From an uncultured Bacteroidales bacterium (GTDB lineage Bacteria > Bacteroidota > Bacteroidia > Bacteroidales > F082): DNA of 64,000 nucleotides. The translations under genes and the position numbers were made by a program. Under the pieces are notes generated by a model that was given only the letters and a program-made list of their open reading frames with translations, was not told where the DNA came from and ran no database searches. This document shows positions 16,183 through 23,801 of the stretch, piece after piece. How positions within the stretch are numbered: position 1 is the first letter of the stretch; each line of letters starts with the position of its first letter. The stretch covers positions 1-64,000 of the forward strand of contig ONFO01000019.1 of assembly GCA_900317155.1 (NCBI GenBank), given 5' to 3'.

Positions 16183-16752
16183 TTATCTGTGTTTCTTTTT
16201 ATGCGGGAAAATCATACGGTAATCCACATCACATTTGCCTTCGGAGATAGCACGCAGCTTGCTTTGCAACAAGGTCTTACGTAGTGGCGCGATGCGGTCG
16301 ACATGGACATGGCCTTGCAGATGGTCATATTCATGCTGGATGATACGGGAGCGGATGCCTTCGAAGACTTCCTCATGCTCTTTGAAGTTCTCGTCAAGAT
16401 ACTTGATGCGGATCTTGTCGGGGCGCATCACCTCTTCATAAATGTTGGGCAGGCTGAGGCAGCCTTCCTTGAAAGAGACCTCATCACCAAAGGTTTCAAG
16501 GAGTTCGGCATTAATAAAGACCTGCTTGAAGTCCTTGGCATCCGGGTAGTCGGGATAGAAGGGGTTGCCATCGACGATAAACAGCCGGATGGACTTGTTG
16601 ACTTGCGGGGCGGCCAAGCCGACGCCTTCAGAATTGGCCAAGGTCTCCCACATGTCCTTCATCAGCGTGTCCAATTCGGGATAATCGGGGGTGATGGGCT
16701 GGGCGATGGCTTTCAGCGTGGGGTGACCGTATGCTACTATAGGCAATATCAT
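16183..16752 (-). CDS. def: Peptide deformylase
   Basis: 189 aa. All three metal and active-site motifs are present: GVGLAAPQ at 43-50, EGCLS at 96-100 and HEYDH at 140-144 (Cys98, His140, His144 bind the metal, Glu141 is catalytic). It removes the formyl group from nascent proteins. Its start overlaps the ruvX stop by 4 bp, so translation is probably coupled. Confidence 0.97.
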   Translation of the reverse strand: MILPIVAYGHPTLKAIAQPITPDYPELDTLMKDMWETLANSEGVGLAAPQVNKSIRLFIVDGNPFYPDYPDAKDFKQVFINAELLETFGDEVSFKEGCLSLPNIYEEVMRPDKIRIKYLDENFKEHEEVFEGIRSRIIQHEYDHLQGHVHVDRIAPLRKTLLQSKLRAISEGKCDVDYRMIFPHKKKHR

Positions 16753-17195
16753 TGTTTAATTGTTGATTGTTTAATTGTTGAATTGTTTTTGGATTCCATA
16801 TAAGATTGCAAGATGATGGTGGCGGCGATGGTGTCGACGAGTTCCTTGTCTTGACGGCGTGATTTGCTCAAGCCCGCGTCAATCATGGTCTGATGTGCCA
16901 TCACCGAGGTGAAACGTTCGTCATAACGGACTATTTTCATGTCGGGAAGCACCTTTTTCAGTCGGTTGACGATGGGCTCGATATATTTCGAGCAGTCGGA
17001 AGGGTTGTTCTTCATGTCCTTGGGTTCGCCGACGACGATTTGCTCCACTTCCTCTCGCTTCACGTAATCAAGCACGAAGTCGACGAGCTTGTGCGACTCC
17101 ACTGTCGTCAGCCCGTTTGCGATGATCTGCAAAGGGTCGGTGACAGCGATGCCGCTGCGTTTGCGTCCAAGGTCAATCGCCATTATCCTTGCCAT
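16749..17195 (-). CDS. ruvX: YqgF/RuvX family nuclease (pre-16S rRNA 5' processing)
   Basis: 148 aa from the ATG at 17195 (MARIMAIDLGRKRSGIAVTD, the RNase H-fold first strand). Conserved later motifs are VVGEPK, VRYDERFTSVMA and DTIAATIILQSYM. The family matures the 5' end of 16S rRNA in E. coli and was once thought a Holliday junction resolvase. The extreme C-terminus (STIKQSTIKQ) is encoded by a tandem repeat of the spacer type seen elsewhere, so the tail looks repeat-derived. A longer upstream reading runs into the tRNA and is rejected. Confidence 0.92.
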   Translation of the reverse strand: MARIMAIDLGRKRSGIAVTDPLQIIANGLTTVESHKLVDFVLDYVKREEVEQIVVGEPKDMKNNPSDCSKYIEPIVNRLKKVLPDMKIVRYDERFTSVMAHQTMIDAGLSKSRRQDKELVDTIAATIILQSYMESKNNSTIKQSTIKQ

Positions 17196-17213
17196 GTCAT
17201 TCAAATTGAGGTG

Positions 17214-17221
17214 CAAAATTA
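17214..17221 (-). promoter_or_regulatory. -7 box (TAATTTTG) of the ruvX-def operon
   Basis: TAnnTTTG on the minus strand, 18 bp before the ATG at 17195; it fixes this start. Confidence 0.6.
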
Positions 17222-17251
17222 CACAATTTTTCAAATATCGAAGTGGATAAA

Positions 17252-17280
17252 CAAAAAAAGAGGCTCTCGCGAACCTCTTC
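17252..17280 (-). terminator. Terminator after the tRNA-His
   Basis: On the minus strand AGAGG..CCTCT with inner TCGCGA, followed by seven T. Confidence 0.7.
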
Positions 17281-17287
17281 TTCTCAG

Positions 17288-17361
17288 GGTGGAATGTGGG
17301 ATTCGAACCCACGACCCTCGGAACCACAATCCGGTACTCTAACCAGCTGAGCGATTTGCGG
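17288..17361 (-). tRNA. tRNA-His (anticodon GTG), acceptor stem poorly paired
   Basis: D arm (GCTCAGCTGGTTAGAGT), anticodon loop TTGTGGT with anticodon GTG, and T arm (GTGGGTTCGAATCCCAC) are all clear. The 3' acceptor strand ATTCCAC would need GTGGAAT at the 5' end, but the sequence there reads CCGCAAA, pairing at only three of seven positions. A -7 box ends only 4 bases before the expected 5' end. The gene has its own promoter and terminator. It is either a damaged copy or an unusual tRNA. Confidence 0.7.
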
Positions 17362-17364
17362 CTG

Positions 17365-17372
17365 CAAAAATA
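17365..17372 (-). promoter_or_regulatory. -7 box (TATTTTTG) abutting the tRNA-His
   Basis: TAnnTTTG on the minus strand. Transcription from it would start inside the expected acceptor stem, unlike the tRNA-Leu promoter, which leaves 24 bp. Confidence 0.5.
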
Positions 17373-17455
17373 CAACATTTTTCTGAATTGGAGTCAATAT
17401 TTTCTCAAATTTTTCATTTTTTCCGTTTTCTACACAAAAACAAGGGTGAAATCCG

Positions 17456-17463
17456 TATTTTTG
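17456..17463 (+). promoter_or_regulatory. -7 box (TATTTTTG) of the OppC-like permease gene
   Basis: TAnnTTTG on the plus strand, 22 bp before the ATG at 17486. Confidence 0.6.
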
Positions 17464-17485
17464 ACGGCGCAAACGAAAGGATGTC

Positions 17486-18655
17486 ATGAACAGCAAAACG
17501 AAACAAGCCCAATCGCCTAAAGCTTTGGCATGGAAGCGGTTCCGCAGCAACAAGCTCGGGATGGCTTCTTGCGGTTTCGTCATACTTTGGGCTTTGCTGG
17601 CCTTGTTTGCCTACCTCATCATTCCCGACAAGACCCCTAATGCCAACCGGCAAATCCTTGAAATCAGCACCAAGAAGCCCGGTTTCGAGGTCGACATGCT
17701 GATGATACCGAAGGAAACGCCGCCACAGAAAACGCCTTTCTTCGTCTTCCTGTTCAACGGACGACCCGACGATTGCATTTATTTGCCTTTCGACAGCATC
17801 CATGTTGATGCCAATCAAACGACAGTCTACCTCTATCAAAGCGAAGAAAACCTAAACGTCAGAACAGAAACCATTGACAATCGGGATTTTATACAAACCA
17901 GCCCATCGACAGGCTCAGGGACCTCTGCTTTTGATTCTGCAGAAGAAGCCGACACCTATATAAGAAGTCATTGCGTGAAGCACCGCAAGTTCCTGCTCGG
18001 CACCGACCAGTTTGGCCGCGACTTCCTGAGCCGTCTCGTCCTGGGCAGCCGCATCAGCCTGACCGTGGGCTTCATCGCAGTGCTGCTCAGCCTGATGATA
18101 GGTATTGTCATGGGCAGTTTGGGCGGCTTCTTCCGAGGCAAGGTCGACGATTTGGTGGTGTGGTTCATCAACGTGGTGTGGTCCATCCCTACCCTACTCC
18201 TGGTCATCGCCATCACGTTTGCCTTGGGCAAGGGCATCGCACAAGTCTTCATCGCCGTGGGCCTGACCATGTGGGTCGAGGTGGCGCGCATCGTGCGCGG
18301 ACAGATCCTCTCCATCCGTGAGACCACCTTCGTGGAGGCTGGCAGGGCTTTAGGTTTCAAGAACTTGCGCATCATCTTCAAGCACATCCTGCCCAACATC
18401 CTCAACCCCATCATCGTGGTTTCGGCGGCCAACTTCGCCTCGGCCATCCTGCTTGAGGCGGGCTTGAGTTTCTTGGGCATCGGCGTGCAGCCACCCATGC
18501 CCTCGTGGGGCAGCATGATTAAGGAGAACTACGCCTTTATCATCTTGGACGCGGCCTACCTCGCCATCCTGCCAGGTATCGCCATCATGCTGTTGGTGTT
18601 GGCCTTTATGCTTATTGGCAATGCATTGCGCGAAGCGCTTGATGTGAAGAATTAA
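17486..18655 (+). CDS. OppC/DppC-type peptide ABC transporter permease
   Basis: 389 aa. N-terminal membrane helix (about 26-48), then an unusually long external loop (about 50-155). It is followed by the BPD_transp_1 core with five more helices and the EAA loop EAGRALGFKNLRIIFKHILPN. The segment LLGTDQFGRDFLSRLVLGSR is typical of OppC. It would import oligopeptides with an OppB permease, ATPases and a binding protein, none of which is adjacent. A REP-like motif (17902-17925) lies in frame in the external loop and encodes SPSTGSGTS. Confidence 0.88.
   Translation: MNSKTKQAQSPKALAWKRFRSNKLGMASCGFVILWALLALFAYLIIPDKTPNANRQILEISTKKPGFEVDMLMIPKETPPQKTPFFVFLFNGRPDDCIYLPFDSIHVDANQTTVYLYQSEENLNVRTETIDNRDFIQTSPSTGSGTSAFDSAEEADTYIRSHCVKHRKFLLGTDQFGRDFLSRLVLGSRISLTVGFIAVLLSLMIGIVMGSLGGFFRGKVDDLVVWFINVVWSIPTLLLVIAITFALGKGIAQVFIAVGLTMWVEVARIVRGQILSIRETTFVEAGRALGFKNLRIIFKHILPNILNPIIVVSAANFASAILLEAGLSFLGIGVQPPMPSWGSMIKENYAFIILDAAYLAILPGIAIMLLVLAFMLIGNALREALDVKN
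17902..17925 (+). repeat. REP-like motif inside the permease coding region
   Basis: CCCATCGACAGGCTCAGGG plus ACCTC. It differs by about three bases from the spacer copy at 9705-9728 and matches the inverted copy at 34158-34179. Confidence 0.55.
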
Positions 18656-18659
18656 TTCG

Positions 18660-18746
18660 GAATGCAGAATGTAGAATGTAGAATGTAGAATGCAGAATGT
18701 AGAATGTAGAATGACATTCATAATTCATAATTCAGCATTCAGCATT
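18660..18746. repeat. Heptad repeat array GAATGTA / ATTCAGC before tRNA-Leu
   Basis: Eight units of GAATG(CA/TA) in exact 7-base phase are followed, still in phase, by ATTCATA and ATTCAGC units of opposite sense. The two halves can fold onto each other. Confidence 0.75.
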
Positions 18747-18759
18747 AAAAAAAATGTTG

Positions 18760-18767
18760 TATCTTTG
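18760..18767 (+). promoter_or_regulatory. -7 box (TATCTTTG) of tRNA-Leu
   Basis: TAnnTTTG on the plus strand, 24 bp before the tRNA. Confidence 0.6.
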
Positions 18768-18791
18768 CGCCCTCAAAAACGCGACTTTCCT

Positions 18792-18873
18792 GCGGGTGTG
18801 GCGGAATTGGTAGACGCGCTAGACTTAGGATCTAGTTTCTCACGAAGTAAGGGTTCGAGTCCCTTCATCCGCA
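18792..18873 (+). tRNA. tRNA-Leu (anticodon TAG)
   Basis: 82 nt with a long variable arm, as expected for Leu. Acceptor GCGGGTG pairs with CATCCGC (one G-U), anticodon loop ACTTAGGA, T arm with GGTTCGAGTCC. CCA is not encoded. Confidence 0.93.
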
Positions 18874-18912
18874 CAAGTTAAAGACAATCTAAAGACAATC
18901 AACAATATAAAA

Positions 18913-20268
18913 ATGAACATCACACAAAGTACAAAAGGAGAGAACCTCATCTCCATCAAAATCAATGTTGAAAAGGCCGATTACGAAGAAATGGTTGAAA
19001 AGACCTTGAAGCAGATGCGCCAAAGAGCCAACGTGCCCGGTTTCCGTCCCGGCATGGTGCCGATGGGCATGATCAAGAAGTTGTATGGCGCCAGCGCAAA
19101 AATGGAAGCCTTGAACAACATCGTTTCGGACAACCTCAACAAGCATATCGTCGACAACAAGCTCAACCTCCTCGGCTATCCGCTCAACGACCCCGAAAAG
19201 GGCCCTGCCGACCTTGACAAGGAAGACGACCTCGACTTCTACTTCGAAGCCGCCCTTCGTCCCGAAATCAACGTCGACTTCACCAACACGATGGTCGACT
19301 TCTACCATATCATTCCTACTGACGAGGAAGTGGACAAGGTCATCGAAGACCTCTTGGAACGCAACCCCAACACCAGCCATCCCGACACCGTCGGCGAGGA
19401 CGACCGCCTCGAAATCAAGATCCGCGAAGCCAAAGACGGCAAGGAAGTGGAAGGCGGCTGGGAGAAAGACGGCTTCTACTTCAACATGAGCCAAATCAAG
19501 AACAAGACCCAGCGCAAGAAATTCATCGACAAGGAAGTGGGTTCAGAGTTCATCGTCAACTTCGCCAAGGTGTTCGGCTCTGAAGAGGAAGCCGCCAAGA
19601 TTTTGGGTGAAGGTGCTCCCGCTGGCAGCGACTTCAACATCATCATCGACGACGCCATCCGCAACGAAAAGCCCGAACTCGACGAAGACTTCTTCAAGAA
19701 GATTTTCCCCGACAAGGATATCAAGGAACTCGACGCCTTCAAGCAAGCTGTCAAGGCTGAGATGGAAAAACAACACGATATGGAGACCGACCCCATCCTC
19801 TTCAACAAGATGATCGATGAGTTGGTGGCTGCCGTTCATTTCGACCTGCCCGACGACTTCATGAAACGCTGGCTCGTCGAAAACAGCCAAGGCAACCTCA
19901 AACCCGAGGATGTGGAGAAGAACTACGAGAAAGACTATGTGAAAGGTCTGCGTTGGCAACTCATCGAAGACAGCATCGTGAAAGCCAACCCCGAGCTCAT
20001 CATCACCGACGAGGAAGTGAAGAACTACGTGCTGAGACAGATCTTCCCCGGCATCGACTACAACACGGTGGAAGACGACATGAAAGCCAACCTCGACAAG
20101 ATTGCCGCCAACTACCTCAAAGACCCCAAACAGAACGAGCATCTCAAGAACCAGCTGGCCGACATCAAGATGACCTCCTTCCTGAAAGGCAAGATGAACA
20201 TCAACTATGAAGATGTCACTGCCGCTGATTTCATGAAGAAACTCGAAGAGGAGCGGAAGGCCAAATAA
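18913..20268 (+). CDS. tig: Trigger factor
   Basis: 451 aa. The N-terminal ribosome-binding domain carries VPGFRPGMVPMGMIKKLYG, a variant of the GFRxGxxP ribosome contact. The middle and C-terminal helical arms follow, rich in Lys and Glu. It is the ribosome-bound chaperone for nascent chains. Gene order tig-clpP-clpX is conserved across bacteria. The 121-bp spacer to clpP holds an AGCCATA palindromic array. Confidence 0.95.
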   Translation: MNITQSTKGENLISIKINVEKADYEEMVEKTLKQMRQRANVPGFRPGMVPMGMIKKLYGASAKMEALNNIVSDNLNKHIVDNKLNLLGYPLNDPEKGPADLDKEDDLDFYFEAALRPEINVDFTNTMVDFYHIIPTDEEVDKVIEDLLERNPNTSHPDTVGEDDRLEIKIREAKDGKEVEGGWEKDGFYFNMSQIKNKTQRKKFIDKEVGSEFIVNFAKVFGSEEEAAKILGEGAPAGSDFNIIIDDAIRNEKPELDEDFFKKIFPDKDIKELDAFKQAVKAEMEKQHDMETDPILFNKMIDELVAAVHFDLPDDFMKRWLVENSQGNLKPEDVEKNYEKDYVKGLRWQLIEDSIVKANPELIITDEEVKNYVLRQIFPGIDYNTVEDDMKANLDKIAANYLKDPKQNEHLKNQLADIKMTSFLKGKMNINYEDVTAADFMKKLEEERKAK

Positions 20269-20270
20269 AC

Positions 20271-20352
20271 TATGGCTCATGACTATGGCCTATGGCTCAT
20301 TTCACTTTCGTCGAATTGTGCCATAGGCCATTTGCCATAAGCCATAGGCAAC
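20271..20352. repeat. AGCCATA-type palindromic array between tig and clpP
   Basis: GGCCTATGGC at 20287 and GCCATAGGCC at 20320 form a perfect 10-bp stem. The flanks repeat ATGGCTC and GCCATAA in a roughly 7-base phase. Confidence 0.65.
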
Positions 20353-20389
20353 TAAAAGAACTCTTTAACCTAAAAACTATGCTAACGAA

Positions 20390-21064
20390 ATGAACAACGA
20401 ATTTTTCAAATACGCCACCAAGCATGTGGGGTTGAACACCCTCGGCCTTGAGCAATATATCTCCAAAATCAACAACAGCGGCTACATCAGCCCCACCGTC
20501 ATCGAGGAACGCCAACTCAACGTGGCCCAGATGGACGTGTTCAGCCGCTTGATGATGGACCGTATCATCTTCCTCGGCACCGCCATCGACGACTATGTGG
20601 CCAACATCATCCAAGCCCAGCTGCTTTTCCTTGAGTCGACCGACTCGAAGCGCGACATCCAGATCTACCTCAACTCGCCTGGCGGCAGCGTGTATGCCGG
20701 ATTGGGCATCTACGACACCATGCAGTTCATCAGCCCCGACGTGGCCACCATCTGCACCGGCATGGCCGCATCGATGGCCGCCGTACTGATGTGCGCCGGC
20801 ACCAAAGGCAAACGCTCTGCCCTGCCCCACTCCCGCATCATGATCCACCAACCCATGGGCGGCGTGGAAGGTCAAGCCACCGAAATCGAAATCACGGCGC
20901 GCGAGATCCAGAAGCTGAAGAAGGAACTGTATGAAATCATCGCCCTGCACTCAGGCCAGACCTACGACAAGGTGTGGGCCGACAGCGACCGCGACTATTG
21001 GATGACCGCCGCCGAAGCCAAGGATTACGGCATGATCGACGAAGTGCTCATCAAAAAAGCATAA
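20390..21064 (+). CDS. clpP: ATP-dependent Clp protease proteolytic subunit
   Basis: 224 aa. Catalytic Ser in GMAASMA (Ser128) and His in MIHQPMGG (His153); the head-domain sequence IYLNSPGGSVYAGLGIYDTM is standard. It forms the two-ring proteolytic chamber used with ClpX. The next gene, clpX, starts 3 bp after its stop. Confidence 0.98.
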   Translation: MNNEFFKYATKHVGLNTLGLEQYISKINNSGYISPTVIEERQLNVAQMDVFSRLMMDRIIFLGTAIDDYVANIIQAQLLFLESTDSKRDIQIYLNSPGGSVYAGLGIYDTMQFISPDVATICTGMAASMAAVLMCAGTKGKRSALPHSRIMIHQPMGGVEGQATEIEITAREIQKLKKELYEIIALHSGQTYDKVWADSDRDYWMTAAEAKDYGMIDEVLIKKA

Positions 21065-21067
21065 TCC

Positions 21068-22306
21068 ATGACAAAGAAGTCAGGCGTTTGTGCGTTTTGT
21101 GGCAGGAAAGCCAAAGATGTCCGTCTGCTCATTCAAGGCATTGATGCCGAGATTTGCGACAGCTGCGCCGAGCAGGCCCATCTTATCGTCAAAGAGCAGT
21201 TTGGTGAGGGCAACGGCAGGAAGAGCTTCGAATCGAAAGGCATCACCCTGAAGAAGCCCGCTGAGATCAAGGCTTTCCTGGATCAGTATGTCATCGGTCA
21301 GGAGGAAGCCAAACGCACCCTGGCCGTGGCCGTTTACAACCACTACAAACGCATCAGCCAAAAAGTGGAAGCCGACGAGGTGGAGATCGAGAAGTCGAAC
21401 ATCATCCTCGTGGGTGAGACCGGCACGGGCAAGACCCTGCTGGCCCGTACCATCGCCAAGATGCTCAACGTGCCCTTCGCCATCGCCGATGCCACCGTGC
21501 TCACCGAGGCGGGTTACGTAGGCGAAGACGTGGAGAACATCCTCGTCAAGCTGTTGCAGGCCGCCGACTACGACGTGGCCGCCACCGAGCGCGGCATCGT
21601 CTTCATCGACGAAATCGACAAAATCGCCCGTAAGAGCGACAACCCCAGCATCACCCGCGACGTTTCGGGCGAAGGCGTGCAACAGGCCATGCTGAAACTG
21701 CTCGAAGGCTCCATCGTCAACGTGCCACCCCAAGGTGGTCGCAAGCACCCCGAGCAGAAAATGATCGCCGTCAACACGAAAGACATCCTCTTCATCGCAG
21801 GCGGTGCCTTCGACGGCATCGAGCGCCTCATCGCCGCCCGCAAACGCACCAACGTGATCGGCTACGGCAGCAGCAGCAAAGAGATGCTCGACAAGGACAA
21901 CATGCTGCAATACCTCTCGCCCGCCGACCTGAAGAAATTCGGTCTGATTCCCGAAATCGTCGGACGTCTGCCCGTCATCACCCACCTCAACCCCTTGGAC
22001 AAAGACGCGCTGAAACGCATCCTCACCGAGCCCAAGAATGCCTTGGTGAAGCAGTTCCAGAAGCTCTTTGCTATGGACAAAATCAAGCTGGTGATCAAGG
22101 ACGAGGTGCTCGATTTCGTAGTCGACAAAGCTATTGAGTTCAAGGTTGGCGCGCGCGGACTGCGTTCCATCCTGGAGGCCATCCTTAACGACGCTATGTT
22201 TGAGATGCCTTCCGACATCAACGCGACTGAGTTGGTTATCGACCGCGCTTATGCCGAGGCGAAACTGGAGAAGTCGGGGATGCAGAAGCTTCATGTCGGG
22301 GACTGA
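21068..22306 (+). CDS. clpX: ATP-dependent Clp protease ATP-binding subunit ClpX
   Basis: 412 aa. N-terminal zinc finger with Cys8, Cys11, Cys30 and Cys33 (CAFC...CDSC). Walker A GETGTGKT at 116-123 and Walker [12 protein letters not shown]. The IGF-like loop region and a C-terminal D2 small domain follow. It unfolds tagged proteins and feeds them to ClpP. Co-transcribed with clpP. Confidence 0.98.
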   Translation: MTKKSGVCAFCGRKAKDVRLLIQGIDAEICDSCAEQAHLIVKEQFGEGNGRKSFESKGITLKKPAEIKAFLDQYVIGQEEAKRTLAVAVYNHYKRISQKVEADEVEIEKSNIILVGETGTGKTLLARTIAKMLNVPFAIADATVLTEAGYVGEDVENILVKLLQAADYDVAATERGIVFIDEIDKIARKSDNPSITRDVSGEGVQQAMLKLLEGSIVNVPPQGGRKHPEQKMIAVNTKDILFIAGGAFDGIERLIAARKRTNVIGYGSSSKEMLDKDNMLQYLSPADLKKFGLIPEIVGRLPVITHLNPLDKDALKRILTEPKNALVKQFQKLFAMDKIKLVIKDEVLDFVVDKAIEFKVGARGLRSILEAILNDAMFEMPSDINATELVIDRAYAEAKLEKSGMQKLHVGD

Positions 22307-22325
22307 TTCCTTTGGTTTTAAATCT

Positions 22326-22487
22326 CTGGCAAACCCTCCCATTATAGATTCCATGCCACGCACAGCCTCGGCAGGAATGACATAACGGGAGGGTTTGTTG
22401 GAAAACCTGGCAAACCCTCCCATTATAGATTCCATGCCACGCACAGCCCCGGCGGGAATGACATAACGGGAGGGTTTGTTGGAAAAT
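22326..22487. repeat. 81-bp palindromic unit, tandemly duplicated
   Basis: Units at 22326-22406 and 22407-22487 differ at only about two positions. Each starts CTGGCAAACCCTCCC and ends ACGGGAGGGTTTG...GGAAAA, so AAACCCTCCC pairs with GGGAGGGTTT. The interior contains GATTCCATGCC and GGAATGAC. Confidence 0.8.
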
Positions 22488-22557
22488 TACGATGACGTTT
22501 TTTTTGGCACAATACTTGCATTATCCAATGCGTTTAACCTCAGAAAAAGCAAACGTC

Positions 22558-23247
22558 ATGAAAAGAACAGTCTTAATCGCAGCATTGGTCCTGATGAGCC
22601 TCTGCAGTTTCGCTCAACTGATTGACAAAGGTGAACATGCAAAGAAAGTCACGATAAAAAAGAGTGAGGCTTCCCAACCAAAATCAGCGGTGGTCGACTT
22701 CTCCAACCCAGCAGAGCCTGTCAACGGCACTGTGGTTTACGGCCGCATCGATGAGAACGGCGACACCACCCTCATCGTCTACCTCCCCGAAGTCGACATC
22801 GACCTGATGCAGCGTTACCTGCAAATCACCAAGACATGGCAGGGACGGCGTTTGGCAAACAACGTGAAGAAGGTGTTTCCCTACGCCAAGTTGGCGGGCG
22901 CGAAGATGCAAGAATACGACTCGATTCTCGCCACTATCCCCGACAAAACGGAGCGCAACCGCCTGATGAAAAAGGCCGAGAAGGAAATCACCGACCAATA
23001 CACCGACGAGTTGAAAGACCTCACCATCACCCAAGGGCTCATCCTCGTCCGCCTCATCGACCGCGAGACAGGCAGCACCACCTACCAGGTCGTGCAAGAG
23101 CTACGCGGCAAAGTGCGCGCTTTCTTCTACCAAGGCTTCGCCCGCTTGTGGGGTTACAACCTGAAGACCGAATACGACCCGCACAACAACCCGGAGGACG
23201 ACGAAATCGAAACCATCATGGTTTTGTTGGAACGCGGGGTCATCTGA
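22558..23247 (+). CDS. DUF4294 family secreted protein
   Basis: 229 aa from the ATG at 22558, which begins a signal peptide (MKRTVLIAALVLMSLCSFAQ); an upstream in-frame ATG at 22492 is rejected for this reason. The conserved body includes RYLQITKTWQGRRLANNVKKVFPYAKLA and GKVRAFFYQGFARLWGYNLKTEYDP, which I recognise as DUF4294. Function unknown. The protein is probably periplasmic. It precedes a strong bidirectional terminator. Confidence 0.85.
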   Translation: MKRTVLIAALVLMSLCSFAQLIDKGEHAKKVTIKKSEASQPKSAVVDFSNPAEPVNGTVVYGRIDENGDTTLIVYLPEVDIDLMQRYLQITKTWQGRRLANNVKKVFPYAKLAGAKMQEYDSILATIPDKTERNRLMKKAEKEITDQYTDELKDLTITQGLILVRLIDRETGSTTYQVVQELRGKVRAFFYQGFARLWGYNLKTEYDPHNNPEDDEIETIMVLLERGVI

Positions 23248-23264
23248 AGGCAGGTTGGATTAAA

Positions 23265-23306
23265 AGATTCAAAATTTAAAGATTTAAAATTCAAAATTTG
23301 AAGATA
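23265..23306. repeat. AT-rich heptad repeat (GATTCAA/GATTTAA type)
   Basis: Units such as GATTCAA, AATTTAA, AGATTTA and AATTCAA in 7-base phase between the DUF4294 stop and the terminator. Confidence 0.5.
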
Positions 23307-23310
23307 CAAA

Positions 23311-23364
23311 AAAAACGACGGCTTGCAGCACTTACGTGAAGTAAGTGCCACAAGCCGTTGTTTC
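23311..23364. terminator. Bidirectional terminator between DUF4294 and the 90-aa gene
   Basis: Outer stem CGGCTTG/CAAGCCG flanked by A-run and T-rich sequence, with a second inner perfect stem GCACTTAC-GTGA-GTAAGTGC. Confidence 0.8.
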
Positions 23365-23389
23365 ATTGTTCTCCCTCAAGGGGGAAACA

Positions 23390-23662
23390 TCAATCCTCCT
23401 TACGGCGTTTGCCTACGAGGTAGGCGGCGCCGAGGGTGGTCAGCAGGGCGATGCCTGTGCCCAAGGGTGAGTCGGCATCCTGGTCATCAGTCATACCGTG
23501 GTCGGGAAGCAACAAGGCATCTTCTCCTGCTTTTGCGCCAAAAATGCCGGATTCTTTTCCCATGCCGAAGAGACCTCTCTCTTCGTACACTTCTACATCC
23601 TGTGCGAAAGCCATGGTGCCTAAGCTCAGGACGATGGCGATGGTCATTATCAGTTTCTTCAT
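23390..23662 (-). CDS. 90-aa secreted protein with C-terminal membrane/basic tail
   Basis: Signal peptide MKKLIMTIAIVLSLGTMAFA, then a short mature part (about 20-60) with acidic EVYEER, Gly-rich and DDQDAD stretches. The C-terminus is PLGTGIALLTTLGAAYLVGKRRKED, a single hydrophobic helix ending in a basic cluster. That tail has the layout of sorting tails of the PEP-CTERM or exosortase kind and of similar tails in Bacteroidales, but no PEP motif is seen. It lies downstream of the giant FnIII protein, both on the minus strand. Function unknown. Confidence 0.65.
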   Translation of the reverse strand: MKKLIMTIAIVLSLGTMAFAQDVEVYEERGLFGMGKESGIFGAKAGEDALLLPDHGMTDDQDADSPLGTGIALLTTLGAAYLVGKRRKED

Positions 23663-23719
23663 TGCTTATGTTGTTGTTTATTTGTTGATCGTTGATTTGT
23701 TTATTTGTTGTTTTTGGCT

Positions 23720-23793
23720 GTTAGCTTTAAGCCGTAAGCTATAAGCTTGGTTGATGCTGAGCTTATAGCTTACAGCTTATGGCTTACGGCTTC
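23720..23793. repeat. AGCTTAT-type palindromic heptad array
   Basis: AAGCTATAAGCT pairs perfectly with AGCTTATAGCTT. AAGCCGTAAGC also has its complement GCTTACGGCTT at the far end. Units AGCTTAT, AGCTTAC, AGCTTAT, GGCTTAC run in 7-base phase. It lies just after the giant FnIII gene and could stop its transcript. Confidence 0.65.
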
Positions 23794-23801
23794 AAATCAT
23801 C

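Noticed and set aside
17284-17583. 99-codon open frame ending VRVPDCGSEGRGFESHIPP
   Set aside because: The end is the well-known translation of a tRNA-His gene, not a protein.
21080-22444. 454-codon open frame opposite clpX
   Set aside because: Antisense shadow of clpX; Val/Leu/Asp-rich composition typical of the reverse frame of a high-GC third-position gene.
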